Shown here one piece after another: positions 1 to 12,745 of a stretch of 64,000 bases of DNA. The notes under the pieces were generated by a model. That model ran no database searches, had not been told where the DNA came from, and saw only the letters and a program-made list of their open reading frames with translations. The DNA comes from Jacaranda mimosifolia. Its lineage: Eukaryota; Streptophyta; Magnoliopsida; Lamiales; Bignoniaceae. Within the stretch, counting starts at the first letter, position 1; every line of letters begins with the position of its first letter. Location: positions 39,650,230-39,714,229 of the forward strand of contig CM032121.1 of assembly GCA_018894105.1 (NCBI GenBank). Direction: 5' to 3'. The position numbers were made by a program, and so were the translations under genes.

Positions 1-1379
1 TATTTTTTTAGAAAAATGATAGAATATATTACAAAAATATTATTATTTTATTATATCAAAAAATTAATATTAAAAAAAGAAATAGTTGTTTTGCTACTTA
101 CCCTTATTAATTTCACACAATATTTTTTATTATCACATAGTTATCACCTATGTCGACATGCAACACGAACATGACTAAAATAAAGTAATTGAAGTACAAT
201 TTTTTGGTTTTTGTTCCATAAGTCAAATCATCTTTTTTAATGACTAATAATGATGGGTCCATTGCACAACTAATATGGTATAATTTACTATCTTGGTGGA
301 ATGACATTTTCTTCCATTTCTTTTCAAGAATTGCTATCAAAACTATTGGTCGGAGAAAAAAATATTTAGATTTTGTTTTTTGCATCAATTACAAAATAAG
401 TTAAAAATATGGGCAATTAATATTTTATTCCATTTTTCAAAAAAGAAACCATTTGGACTTAAGTTGCAATGCAACATATAGATTCATTAAAAAGTGCATT
501 GATGAAGTGTTTGAAAAAACTAATGGGAGAGATTTTTTTTTTTTAAATTGAAAAATGATTTTCAAATTTTGCTTCATTTTTCAATTTTTACGTATTTAAG
601 AAAATAATATAATAAATATTGAGAGCAGTGCTATTCGATTAATTGATGGGTAATAGAAAAATAATATTTTAATACTTAACATTTATTAATTTGGAGTAAT
701 GCAATTGTAATTTTAATTGTTATAAAATATTTCATAATATACAATTTCCATCAAATCCAAGCTAAAATTTGTGATATTATTTTAGTATATTGGCATCTTG
801 CTACTCCTAAAAGTCAAAGTCAAACACTAACAAGTGCCATCTTATCTTAATTTTTTTTAAAAAAAATGAGATTCTTATTATTTTTTTTCTTTCCACACAA
901 ATAAATATATATATTTTTTGCACACGTAAATTAAATATTATCGAATGAAATAATAATAAAAATTATATTATATATAATATAAATTATTGGGTGATATCAT
1001 TCATATATTTATATATGTAAGAGTTGAAATTTAAATTTGAACAAACTGAGTGTCCATAGACATATACCTTCATAAAAAATAGGAAAGAATTATACAATAT
1101 ATATATATATATATATATTTACATATGATTGTTACTTTTTTCCATTAATGAATGCTCAACAGTGAGAACACAACCAAGAAGAGTCTGCAACTTGTCCCTA
1201 CAATTACCATCTACTCCACAAATCTATTGCCTTTGTAAAAGCAGAAGAAGAAGAAGAAAAAAAAGTTGAAGAAGAAGAAGAAGAATTGTTGCTTTTCTCC
1301 ATTACTTCTCTCAACGGCTGCTTCAAATATTACTACAGTAGTATATAATCCCACCCCAGAAAGCAAAAAACTTCCGTAC
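1..1379. other. AT-rich upstream intergenic DNA
   Basis: No gene is supported here. The DNA is strongly AT-rich with many short poly-A and poly-T runs and an (AT)n microsatellite at about 1097-1121. The last 150 bases hold a GAA/AAG-rich purine tract (about 1243-1287), which probably lies in the promoter or 5' leader of the receptor kinase gene that follows. Confidence 0.5.
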
Positions 1380-4300
1380 ATGCATTTATCAACCTCAAAC
1401 TTCCCCCACCAACCATGGATCATCATTCTCATCTTCTCGATGGCCCATATTTTCCCATGTTGTTTATCGGACCCGAGAATTTCCGAAGCCGGGTTATTCT
1501 GCGGCAACTCGCGGCCGCCGCCAAACACCAGCTACATCCCTCTATTTGTGAAAGAAATGGAAGTTTTATCGCAGCTCGTCACGGCCAACGGCTCGGGTTT
1601 CTACGCTGTAAATTCAACTAATATCTCAATATACAGTTTGGCTCAATGCTACCGCGATTTATCTCACAACGATTGCCTCCAGTGCTACGCCGCCAGCCGC
1701 ACGCGCCTCCCCCGCTGCCTGCCCGCCATCTCCGGCCGCATTTTCCTCGACGGGTGTTTCCTCCGCTACGATAATTACAGCTTTTTCGGCGAGAGCGTCG
1801 ATCCCGCTTGGGATAAGGTGAATTGTAATAGCTCGGTGGCGGCGTCGAGTGGGGTCGGTCCGGAATTCGGGAAGAATGTGGCGGAGCTGGTCAGTAATGT
1901 GACGGCGAGTGCGGTCGTGAATGGGGGGTACGCCGTGAGGGGGAATAAGGGCGTGTTTGGATTGGCGGAGTGTTGGAATACTGTGAGCACAGAGGGGTGT
2001 AAGGCGTGTTTGGCGAAGGCGAGCAGAGAGATTAGAGGGTGTTTGCCTAGCAGGGAAGGTCGAGCGTTGAATACTGGTTGTTATTTGAGGTATTCTACTG
2101 AGAAGTTCTACTCCAATCAGTCCCAAGAGGCAAACCATAATTCAGGTGAGTTAGATTTTATTTTTTTTCCCCATTTCAGGAATTATCTTCTGGTTTTTTA
2201 AGCTTGATCAAAATCTTGCTGGACATTTGTTTTGATTTTGTTTAAGATCAATATGCTCTGTTTGTTTGTTGCAACTATGTCCTTGAATTGTTTGCAGATT
2301 TCCTATTTTCGTTTCTAGTTCTTGTTCCTTTTTCTTCCATCTTTTCCTTCTTCCCCACTGAAACTCATTTTTATCTGTCAACTTTTGATTGCTTAGAAAA
2401 TTCAATGGCTGCCTTTTCTCCTCCATTTCTGATTTTTATATTAAGTGTGATGATCTGGGCTTTAATAGATGCATATATTTTTTTCCTTAATCTATGGTGG
2501 CTAGCTTGGAAAGTTGGTTTTTGTGTATTTTTAAGTACACCCATTTAGGCTATTTCTCAATTTTCTATTTCTGACTTTTCTAGGGGTCTCTAGAACGGGG
2601 AAAACAGTCGCAATTGTTTTGCCCGTGGTGGCTTTCTGCATGCTCTGTTTCTTTGCTGGTCATGCAGTCTACCGAAGATGGGAAAAACGAAAACAAGGTA
2701 CTTGTAGAAATAATCAAACTCCTTAAAATATAAAATAGTAGTGATCATAATAGAAATTTCAATATAGATTACGTCTCATGTTTCACTTCATGTATATATG
2801 TAAAATATACTGAAATATTTATCTGTAAAAATAATTATTTACGGATCAGATACTGGTGGGAATAGAAGATGAAACATGTACTACGATAAATAATTTGAGT
2901 AGTAAAAGAGCTTCTGATATTCTTAATTCAACTCCATGCAGCACGTAATAATCTTGGCCAGATATCGTATTCTTACAACAAGTCGAATTTGAATTTCAAA
3001 TATGAAACTCTGGAGAAGGCAACAGATTATTTCGATCCTTCAAGAAAATTAGGGCAAGGAGGGGCTGGTTCGGTGTACAGAGGAATTCTACCAAATGGGA
3101 AAACAGTGGCTGTCAAGAGGTTGTTCTTCAGCACAAGGCAATGGGTGGATGAGTTCTTCAATGAAGTAAATCTTATAAGTGGAATTGAGCACAAGAACCT
3201 TGTCAAGCTTCTGGGCTGCAGCATTGAAGGCCCTGAAAGTCTTCTGGTCTATGAATTTGTACCTAACAAGAGCCTTGAACAGTGTCTCTTTGGTGGGTCC
3301 CCCCCCCCCCCCCTCTCTCTTTTCTATTGATAGAATATTTATCTTTCTATATTTCTACAAAAGCCTGATAAGTTTTCGATTTTCCCTTTGCAGATAAGGA
3401 CAAGGTTAAGATTCTGAATTGGAAGGAGAGGTATAATATTATCGTTGGAACTGCTGAAGGGATCGCTTTCCTTCATGGAGGTTCCGAGTTCAAAATAATT
3501 CATCGGGACATCAAGTGTAGTAATGTTCTTCTTGATGAGAATCTTGATCCCAAGATAGCGGATTTTGGCCTTGCTCGATGTTTTGCAGCTGATAAAACCC
3601 ATCTCAGCACGGGAATAGCAGGCACATTGTAAGGATTTACTTCATACTCCTTTTCTTGAATATATCATGCTTATGTTTTTTCCATTAGAATGGGAATAAG
3701 GATCAATTTCTTAAAAAAAAGAGTTGTATTTTCAAAAGTATCTTGAAGTTTAAACTAATAATTGTTAGTTTCACTCAGTTCCAAAGTAATAAGAGCTATT
3801 GTTGGTGTGTAGAGGATACATGGCTCCTGAGTATATAGTAAAAGGACAGCTCACTGAAAAGGCCGACGTCTATAGTTTTGGTGTTTTGGTTCTTGAAATT
3901 GTGTGCGCTAGGAAGAACAATGCCTTTGCCGACGATTCTGGATCTCTTCTACAAACAGTAATTTTCCGACTTTTTTCATGGTTCAGAGCTTTATTTCCAA
4001 AATATATAATAAAATCACAATAATTTTGTTGCTTAATCCTGTTATCTCTGGCTTCAGGTTTGGAAGCTATACAAGACAGATAGATTGACAGAGTCAGTTG
4101 ATCCTTCTCTAAATGGCGATTTTCCAGCAATGGAGGCGTCAAAAGTGTTGAGAATCGGGCTTTTATGCGCACAAGCATCTGTAGCTCAGAGACCATCAAT
4201 GGCGGAAGCTGTTCGAATGCTTACAGACGAAAATTATGAAATTCCTGAGCCAAATCAGCCTCCATTTTTAAACACCAATGCTCTCTCATCCTCCTCTACT

Positions 4301-4432
4301 AGATCATCCTACAGCATTAACTCAACAACAAATCCAGTTACAAAACTCGAACCGTATTACCCATCGACTGAGTCTTTCAGTATTCAGAGTTCCGACGAAC
4401 AATCCCGAAGTGAAGAGCTCAGACTGAAGTAA
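1380..4432 (+). CDS. CRK42: Cysteine-rich receptor-like protein kinase (DUF26 RLK, CRK42/CRK2-like)
   Basis: Plasma-membrane receptor kinase that should read an apoplastic signal and phosphorylate Ser/Thr. Six exons join in phase to 661 residues: 1380-2145, 2584-2697, 2942-3292, 3394-3628, 3813-3957, 4058-4432. The Met at 1380 is followed by a hydrophobic stretch typical of a signal peptide; an in-frame Met at 1266 would put a Lys-rich, Ser-rich leader in front and is less likely. Two Gnk2/DUF26 domains each show C-x8-C-x2-C (first Cys near residue 90). Exon 2 encodes the membrane helix and the basic stop-transfer Arg/Lys. The kinase has [28 protein letters not shown] and GYMAPEY, so it looks active. 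The six-exon layout and domain order are normal for the family. Assignment to the CRK42 branch rests on overall look and on having COX5C and raffinose synthase in the same region; CRK2 or CRK3 are alternatives. Confidence 0.9.
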
Positions 4433-6490
4433 GAAACTCAACTTTTCTATGACCATTTTATTGGAGAAACGGATACCACTTCATGCTAAGGGGTCTTGTG
4501 GAAAGACATCTCGACTTCGTTCCCTAAAAGGGACACCAAAAAGAGCAATTCACGTCCAACCAGGGAGGTCCAAGACTTCAAATATGTGAAAGGTTTCTCG
4601 CTAAATTTTGAAGAATTTTGTTCGTAGAAAAAGAAATTTCGAGAATGAAAATGCATTTATTGTATCATAAAATTTGCAGCAATGTAGAAATATACGTGGT
4701 TTTGTTTGTGGGTGAGCTTAAATGGGGATAGTGGTTTTCTTAGGGAGTGAGCTTAAACGGGGATAATGGTGGCCGTAAGATAGAGATTGCTTGTCAAATT
4801 TTACTACGCTTAGTAGGTAATTTGGACGGTTGCCCGGACCACATTTGCTTTATACAGACACACATTCTTTTCATGAGCTTGCTTCCACTTAAAAGTTCCA
4901 TTGTAGTCTTGTAGACACCTCATTCTCTAATATCTTTTTTTCAACTCTCAACTGGTCCACTTTCAATAAATTCTATTGTGGTCTAATTAATAATTGGGCA
5001 ACGAAAAAGTTCATCAGAGGGTCATAGAATAGAAACTAAAAGCTAAGTGCCCGTTCGGTTATGTTTTCAAAGCCCCTTTCTATTTTCTCACGAAAATGAA
5101 TACAGAAAGATATCAACTCCTTTTCTCTTTTCCATGCATTTTTTATTTTAAACACATTTTTTCACAGAAAGATATCAACTCCTTTTCTCTTTTTCCATGC
5201 ATTTTTTATTTTAAACACATTTTTTCACACACACCATTGTACTCTCTCTTCATTTTCACTTTTTATTTTCTTCTAATCATATTTACACAATTTTTAATAC
5301 AAAAATACTACATTTTTCAAATACAATTTATTTTTAACCCTACATAATCATTACATTTTAAACCAAACCTCCAAACTACATTTCATTTTAAATAACACAT
5401 TTATAACTAACTTTTCACTATTCCTTTTAACCAGAAAATGAAAATATCTTCAGAAAACAAATCCAAAAAGCTCCTAACCCAACACGACTCATCTCAGCCA
5501 TGCTTTTAAGCCAAGTAGTTATGGAAAAAAGCACATAATTGCAAAAGCTAATTCTTCAAGGAATCTGCAGTCGAAGACCTCCATGTGAACCGATGGAAGA
5601 AGAGGAAGAAAGAAAGACGGCTGATCACTAGCAGAAAATGTTAATTCCTACCGATACTAACTTAGAAGATTATGCTGGCTCAAGTTTATTGTGTGGCAAC
5701 ATACTTTAGATATTGCAAAATCTAAACTATCGAACAAAGATGGAAAATTGATGGCCAACGCTCATTATAAGTCAGTTATGATTGAGGTGGGCACTGGGCC
5801 TTAGGATGGGTTCAGACATCCATCTGGATGCAGATTATTTAGGCAGACACTTGGGACCATATGGGCTGTGGCTGCTAACTGCCAAGTTTTTTCCTGAAAT
5901 AAATACAAGGGATTTCCTTCAAATCTACTTGCAATAATACTCTTGTCGTAGGATCAATATCATTGAGTTGGGAGTAATATGCCTGTCATTTTCTAGGTTT
6001 AAATATCTGACGCAACGGACAGCAGTATCAACACAAAATAAACGTAAAAAGTCCTAAGGAAATATGACAGCATATTATCCTTTCATTTTGTATGAGGGAC
6101 ACTGCATTTACCACAGAGCTAAAATAAGATTCCACTGGTGCAATAGATCAGTCACTTATAAACAAAATACACATCTCACTCACAAGGATGAGAAGAAAAG
6201 TAACTTGTAGGCAGGGCCTTTATAACAAGTAAAAGAAGCTGAAGCATAATGCAGAAGAGCAAATTGCAATATTTTGAACAGAAGATAATGAAAATCAAGG
6301 ATAGAAGCTGTCATCTCATTGCCAGAATAAAAACTCACATCATAATAGTTTCACAAATTATTAAGATCAAGGAACAAGATCATGTTCAAGTTCCTAACTA
6401 GAAGGCGCATAAGGGGTGAGCCCAAGACAAGAACTTTCATACACCAGATATGCATAAACTACTACGAGAGCAAGGATTGAGGAATTGAGT
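4433..6490. other. Intergenic region between CRK and COX5C
   Basis: The CRK 3' UTR and, from the other side, the COX5C 3' UTR (down to roughly 6.2 kb) lie here. A Tourist-like MITE fills 5047-5474. No further coding region is convincing. Confidence 0.5.
5047..5474. mobile_element. Tourist-like MITE (PIF/Harbinger), degenerate
   Basis: Starts GTGCCCGTTCGGTTATGTTTTC and ends with the weak inverse GAAAACAAATCCAAAAAGCTCC, with TAA on both sides (5044-5046 and 5475-5477). A unit of 62 bases is repeated in tandem inside it, from 5103 and from 5165. The open frame across it is not a gene. Confidence 0.5.
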
Positions 6491-6676
6491 CTACTCATCT
6501 TCTCGAACAACACTGATTTCACCTTTCTCAAGTAGATCATAGAATTCCTTAGTTCTTCTCTGGCTGTTCCAGTGGTGCATTTTCCAGAATCCTCCAGCCA
6601 CCAGACCAAGACTAATTCCAATTAGAATCTCCTTCACAACACTGGGGCCCTTGTAAACCACATGAGCTGCAGCCAT
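6491..6676 (-). CDS. COX5C: Cytochrome c oxidase subunit 5C (Vc)
   Basis: Small nuclear-encoded subunit of mitochondrial complex IV, located in the inner membrane. The 61-residue product matches the usual 63-64 residues. It has the family signature KGPSVVKE, a single membrane span (about residues 17-31, ILIGISLGLVAGGFW), then KMHHWN, and FYDLLEKGEISVV near the C-terminus. An upstream in-frame Met would extend the frame to 6709, but it would read through what looks like a splice acceptor (TTTTTCAG just 5' of GTGAGG ATG). The Met at 6676 is therefore chosen. The coding part is one exon, as is normal for the family. Confidence 0.95.
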   Translation of the reverse strand: MAAAHVVYKGPSVVKEILIGISLGLVAGGFWKMHHWNSQRRTKEFYDLLEKGEISVVREDE

Positions 6677-6682
6677 CCTCAC

Positions 6683-7553
6683 CTGAAAAACTAAATTGGG
6701 CACAATCAATAATCATTAAGAGGAAGCAAGAAAGGAAGTTGTGATTGTAAACAAGCTAACTAATATGCAATTAAGTTGTGTTATGCTCATCATTTGGCTT
6801 CAATGGCGAGGCAGGAACATGGCCTTTATTGATTAAGACATTCAGCTAGTTTGCCCTAGCTCATTCCATAGGCCAGCTTGTGAGCTCAAACTTTTGCGCG
6901 TGTGTGTTTTCCCTTACAAGCACGCATACTACAAACCTGTTAGGGTTTGAACCGAATCTCACATGTATAAGTGTGAGAGTGAGTGTGAAGGCAAATGGCA
7001 CTCGGTCAATTGACACTGGGCCTTGTGAGCTCAAACTTGGTTTTTTTTTTTTTTTTTCTTCACATGCACACACAAAGAATTTATTAGGGTTTAAACCGAA
7101 TATCAGGGATGTCACTCGATCAATTGACACTCATCATTGGGGAGCTCAAACTCATTTTAATGAGGCTCAATAGGAAAACTCACTGAAAATAACTCATCCT
7201 AAAGGGAATAGAGTGAGGGAGCTTAAGAAATTGCACAAAAATCTGTTTTTGATTTCAATAATCAAATCCCTAATATACAAGAAATATAGATTTGATATTT
7301 CACTCGACACTCTCAATGGAAATAAAGGATAAACACCGTGAATTAATTCACAGCAGCAGTCAAATTTATTCTTCAATATTTTTGTCTTCACACACAAAAT
7401 AAAAAACAAAAACAAAAAATTGGGTAAAGAGTAGATACGGAAGAAAATCGAAAATGATACGGAATAGCAGGAATAGATAACGAAAGGTAAAAACAGATCC
7501 AATATATATATATATATATATATTAAGACTTAATCCAAACAGGAAGAACATAC
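6683..7553 (-). other. Probable 5' UTR leader intron of COX5C
   Basis: On the minus strand a donor CAATCGAAAG|GTATGT lies at 7554/7553 and an acceptor TTTTTCAG|GTGAGG at 6683/6682, six bases before the start codon. COX5C genes of other plants are known to carry a leader intron that raises expression, so the position fits. The intron of about 870 bases holds two SINE-like units (6870-7160) and an (AT)n tract at about 7502-7524. The first exon is non-coding and probably starts near 7640. Confidence 0.65.
6870..7160 (-). repeat. Two tandem tRNA-derived SINE-like units
   Basis: Two similar units lie head to tail, about 6870-7025 and 7026-7160. Each carries, on the minus strand, a tRNA box-B-like GGTTCAAACCC or GGTTTAAACCC and ends towards a TCAATTGAC / GAGCTCAAAC block. 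The shared plus-strand segment CTCGGTCAATTGACACTGGG appears at about 7001, with a diverged copy at about 7107. A poly-T run (7040-7057) is the A-tail of one unit. Confidence 0.55.
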
Positions 7554-7644
7554 CTTTCGATTGAAAAATTGAGCCGACGGATTTCAAAGTCCGAACACCA
7601 AAGCAATGTGTGTATCCAGAAGAAATGCGAAACACGAAGAGAAT

Positions 7645-8636
7645 GGAAGAAAGATAAGGAATGATTCTATGTGGAGAAGTGTATTATTAAAGAGGTACTC
7701 CATCAATAAGGAACGTAGACTTCATCATGAGAAAAGTATATTGAATCTGCGGTCTTGATGCTATATGCAAGGCTATACTTTGACCTTACTGTGGTCAAAC
7801 TTCAATTTTGGTGTAATACCATTTTGATTAACTTCAAATTAGGCTCATTTTTTTTACCAAGAAAATTGAGAAAAATTTTATTTCTTTTTCATAGTTCTAT
7901 TAAATTTAACTGAAGCGCAAAGAAAGAAAAAGAAAAACCTTATTTAACGAATAACAAGTAACCATGGAAATTAAATCCCACTTAATCTTACCATTTTAAG
8001 TCTACTAATTAATTGAAATAATTAATTAAGATTCCCAACCCACCTTAAAATATTAAAAATAAAATAAAAATTTAACTTTGTGAACATTAAAAGGAACTAT
8101 TTATATGGAAGAAACGAAACTGTTAAAATCTCACACAAGTTAGCCCAAAATCTATTATTTGATATAATATCAGAATTATTCATTTCTCATATTGGATTAC
8201 TTAGTGTTTTATACTACTTATTTCATATTATTTCACACTCCAAATACTTATTCTTGGATGTGCTTGGAGTGTGTTGTATTTTACATCGATAAAATAAATA
8301 AATAGTGATCTCTAATATATATAATATTAAACAATCATCATCTATTGAACTAACTTTTGGAGGTGAACTAAGCTCGAAATACATTCTTTGATGGAAACTT
8401 CTTTTTAAAACAAATTTCATGACGCAAGCATACCCAACATTTGTTAATTTGAACTAAACTTCAGACATATAAATATGACAACAGTACTAAATTTATGTTT
8501 AGTGAAAAACCTTAAACTTCATATATATATATATATATATATATGAGTGTGGGGACAACCCAACCACATAAATGAATCTACAAGGCACGGCCACATACAA
8601 ATAAACGAGAGCTCCTATTGCAAACTCAGTGGCAAC
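7645..8636. other. Intergenic region, no gene seen
   Basis: Holds the COX5C promoter (nearest 7.65 kb) and the 3' flank of the next minus-strand gene. AT-rich, with an (AT)n tract at about 8521-8544. Nothing else could be supported. Confidence 0.4.
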
Positions 8637-11118
8637 TCAGTCAGCATCTAATCTTAATTTGCTCTTAACTAAAGAAGTTAGTTTCTTCCACGATGACTTG
8701 TCAAAGAAAAATTCTTTCTTGCATGACGACCAAGGAAGGATCCACCAACTGCCCAGAATCCCAATTAGCACGAGTTGCTCATCTGTAAGTTCAACTCTGG
8801 CCACACACAGAAATGTGTAATCTTCAATTTCTACTGTCTTCAGTTGCAATGGCTGCAAAACAAAGTTGAACTTTCAGGGGGAAAAGAAAAGACAGATGAA
8901 AATGGTAAATGCATGAAAACTCTTAAAGACTAGGAAGTTCGTTAGAAGCATAAAGAATGATAACCCAATTCCTAGTTCCTCCAACAAAACCTTCAACTGT
9001 AGTCATGTTGTATATTTAATAAATTGATATGTCAATAATTGTTGAAAGTACGCTTGGAGAAACAGTTGTTTCAAGAATAACTGGACCATATGAATGCAGG
9101 ACGGCAAGTATTATCGTCATATATTAAAGAGATATGCAATATATAGATTGAGAAACTCACCCGGAATCTATACAAGAAGGGTTGCTGGCTTCTTATCTGA
9201 TGCTGCAACTGATATTTAAAAGGTAAAAAGACGAATAATCAGGCAAACAGATGGTGTAAAACATCAATAAGATGCAAAGACAGCCAAAGTTAAAATCACG
9301 AGATGGTTTTTCCCTTGGTTTCTGAGTAGGTTCACAGATATTACCTAAATAAATCAAGCTTATAAGTAGAAGAGCCAACTTTTTATGCCAAGTTCAGAGC
9401 TCAACCAAGAAAACAATTTTTAAATCCCCCAGCCTTGTAAACTATGCAATTTTAATACCATGTTATAATTCAGAAAAACTTCAATTTAGCATAGGCTTGA
9501 AGTTTTAGATATGCATATTTCAAGCGGTGGCCATCAAAATTTTTGTTTAGCTACTTGATGGTATAATGAGATAGACCCCTTAAAAGACATTCATACCCTT
9601 AAAAAACAAAGAAAAAGACCTAACAGGATCCGAGTCTTTCTTATGCGGATCCGGGTTCATTCCGACCAGAGCCAACCTGGATAAGATCCAGAATGAGAGC
9701 CGTAGATCTTTTCTACATCCAACCATTGAAGAGAAGTGATGCGCCACCATGCACTACTCTCTGCTCAACCTACTGTAAATAAAATGTTAGCTACAGTGCA
9801 AGGGTAACTTTTGGATACCCTATTCTTCATTTTCTATCTTAAGTATCGAAGAGTCTTAGGAGACTCAGCTAAGCTATGTTCTCGTGGACAGATTAGCGAG
9901 ATCCAATACTTTTGCAAGTCAAGTGCAAGATTGTAGAGACCTTGACAACTTAAGATAAGAGTTCTTCGCAGCATCACTAAAATTTCCATATATGCAAGAA
10001 CATTTATTTTTCATTCAAAAAGCCAAACCAATGTTTTTGTTATGGTCCCCAACACTCAGAGTAGAAAACCTAAATGCAGGGACATTAAACATCTAACCAG
10101 AACTTCACTGGCATTTCAGCTTAAGCTGCGATCACGTGATTCTAACCCATATGTTTTGAGTCCCTTTCCTTAGCTAAAAATGCATAATTCAATCCAAGCA
10201 TCAAAGAGACAAAGAACTTAAATCACCTGATCAACAAATATATAAACTGAGGAAGGGATAGGCTTCGTGCAGAGAAAAATAAGTGCAACTCTAGCTGCAA
10301 GGAAGACAGGATGACACTGCCCCCAATTCAGCCACACAGTCAAGAAGAGGAAAACAGGCACTAGTAATTTCCCTATCAAAAGCATAGCACGACGAAGTTT
10401 TTCTCCAATGTGTGAAGCACCTGATGAACTTGTTCGAGGATAATCCAACAACAGAGGAAAACCTACAAATTTATCAAGAAAATTTCAAACATTTGATACT
10501 TCCAAACAAGAAAAAGCAATCGTCCCCAAAGTATGCGCTGCTTACAATCCCCACAAGAAGCATTCGGTGTCCAAAGGCTAACTGATCCAGCTACAGAATA
10601 AACAACCATTTCTTCAATGGTAAATTTGCCTCCTGGTAGAAAACTAACAATTAAGGATTCAGTTTATGACTACAGAGTATCCTCATTCTACAAATGAAGT
10701 CTCTCTTTCTCAAGGTGAGGAGCCAAAATGGGTAAATAATTTTACAAGTTAAAAAAGTAATTATATATTCGTTGTTTCACCTGACTTACGTAATTTCTGA
10801 GCATATTGATCAAACCTCCGCAAATCGAAATATTTGCAGCTAGATTTCGGTACAGTGTAGAGCACATGAGATTTCACTCCCCTCGAGCAAAAATAATTGA
10901 ATTTTCCAAAACCTGAAAACAGAATCAATAACAGTAATCAGTATGCACTTCTCGAGCGATACATAGATACGCATATACATACAAGACGTAGAAACACGCA
11001 GGCATATGTATTTGTGTGTGTGTGACGAAGTGGACTTACGTGGGATTCTGGCGTGAGGAGGGATGACGGCGGCAATTAGAGGAACCCTAATCGGCCGGAG
11101 AAATCTAGCGGCGAGCAT
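8637..11118 (-). CDS. Unrecognised plant membrane protein, two predicted spans
   Basis: I do not recognise the family with certainty and give no function. Six exons join in phase to 260 residues (minus strand, 5' to 3'): 11118-11040, 10912-10790, 10632-10546, 10462-10227, 9202-9161, 8852-8637. All introns are GT-AG. The N-terminus (MLAARFLRPIRVPLIAAVIP) is rich in Arg and hydrophobic residues and lacks acidic ones, like a mitochondrial or plastid presequence. There is a CGDC pair (residues 94 and 97). Two hydrophobic spans follow at about 123-141 (LIGKLLVPVFLFLTVW) and 148-165. The C-terminal third is soluble and contains VEIEDYTFLCVARVEL and ILGSWWILP. The start codon lies 294 bases from the start of the divergent DnaJ gene, so the two probably share a promoter region. 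Confidence 0.75.
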
Positions 11119-11412
11119 TATTTTGGCGTCGCGGAGTTAATTTCTCAACCCATTTCCGTTTACACAACAGCCCTTGCCAACCCAGTCTCCTTGCAATTTT
11201 TCCCTACACAGAGTGTTACTTCATAAACTAAGTCGCCTTAGAAAAACGCGCCTTATGATGGACAAGACCTGAAGTCAACAAAAAGCGACACTGCAGAAGT
11301 ATCTGGCTCCCATTATCCATGTACACAAAACTATCAAAAAAGGTTGGATTTTTCTTTACCCACAGAGCTCCAAGAATTTAGCAAAAGGAATAATTTCTGG
11401 GGAAAAGGGAAA
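11119..11412. promoter_or_regulatory. Short divergent (bidirectional) promoter region
   Basis: Only 294 bases separate the start codons of the membrane protein (leftward) and the DnaJ protein (rightward). Both 5' UTRs and both promoters must fit here. No clear TATA box is seen on either side. This is an inference from spacing. Confidence 0.5.
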
Positions 11413-12745
11413 ATGTCGGCTACCTTTTCACTTCATCAGCAATTCTCTCTGCCAAACTCTTTGCAAATTGATCGACAGTTCAACTTCAATAATCCCATCT
11501 GGTGGAGGTAAACTAAAACTGAACTAATATTTGTGTTCTTTCCTAAGTTTCACCAAGAATCTAAGATGGCGAAAAGTTTTCGTTTGAGTGAAGCAGGAGG
11601 CAGAAATCGGTTCTGGTCAGATGTGGTGGGAGCAAACTAGGAGGAAGCAAGAATTACTACGAATTGCTGGGAATTTCTGTTGATGCGAGTCCCCCAGAAA
11701 TCAAGGATGCTTACAGAAAACTGCAAAAGAAGTATCATCCAGATATCGCAGGCGAAGAGGTAATTTCTTTTCATGTTGATTTCAAGCTTCAAGAAATTTA
11801 TGTAGAAGTAATAAGTAAGTTTTTCAGGGTCATGAGAGCACATTAATGTTGAACAAAGCCTACAAAGTTTTAATGAAAGATGACCTCAGAAAAGAGTACG
11901 ATGCATCAATTGGCAGAGTGAGTTTTGGGGTTGGAATTGGCAGCTTGTGGAAAGGGCCCTTAAGACCTCAAGCTCTTTTTGTCGATGAAAATGCTTGTAT
12001 AGGTGAATGATACTGGTTAAGTGATAATTATACACAAAGATTTTTACCTTTATAAAGAATACTGAATTCGAGCATCAAATTTCAGGTTGCAGAGAATGTG
12101 TGCACCAGGCTGGTAACACGTTTATGATGGACGAAGCGTTTGGAACTGCTCGTGTTAAAGTTCAATATGGCGATGATGATGGGAAAATAAAGGTAGATAT
12201 GCAAGATATTTTGATTTTCTGGTAATTATTTTTTGAGTTAAGTACTCTATCCAGATATTATATGATTCGTTGGTTAATGGAACTTTCATATTCAACAGAT
12301 ATCTGTTGATTCATGTCCTGTGAACTGCATCCACTGGGTTCATGCAGAGGAGTTGGCAGTTCTTGAGCATCTAATTCAACCTCGACCTAAGACGGGCTAT
12401 GGCATATATGGGCAAGGCTGGGAGAGACCCGCAAATGTGTTCATGGCCGCTGAGTCCTTCAGTAAACAATTGAAGAAGCAAGACGAAGACCGGGAGAGAT
12501 ATGGTAATGATATTCTTACCCATTGATATCTTTGTGACCATTAACATTGCTGCTCTGGTTTAAACGTTTTTGGCAAGAATTTATGTTAGAGAATGACAAA
12601 TGTCACTGGTATTGCAGGCCAATCAAATGATGAGAAAGAAGAAACTCCTGCCCAGGCAAAGGCCCGTGAAAGAGCATATAGGGAACTGAAGATTGGAAGT
12701 TTTGCCACAATTTGGAGCTGGTTAAAGGAAAGCATTGGCCAATGA
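11413..12745 (+). CDS. Chloroplast DnaJ protein with ferredoxin-type 4Fe-4S domain (DJC76/77/82 type)
   Basis: Plant J-protein that links an Hsp70 co-chaperone domain to a bacterial-type ferredoxin domain; relatives are chloroplast proteins. Six exons join in phase to 290 residues: 11413-11507, 11597-11759, 11828-12002, 12086-12192, 12299-12503, 12618-12745. Residues 1-45 are Ser/Gln/Asn-rich and poor in acidic residues, fitting a transit peptide. The J domain spans about 50-112 with the diagnostic HPD at 79-81 (KKYHPDIAG). The iron-sulfur part has CIGCREC (Cys 143, 146, 149) and CPVNC (186, 190), with CIHWV after it. The C-terminal region is charged. Which of DJC76, DJC77 or DJC82 is closest was not decided. 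It converges on the SirB gene, 377 bases between stop codons. Confidence 0.93.

Noticed and set aside
1211..1528. Minus-strand frame over the CRK start
   Set aside because: Poly-Phe tail from the GAA repeat and overlap with the certain kinase frame.
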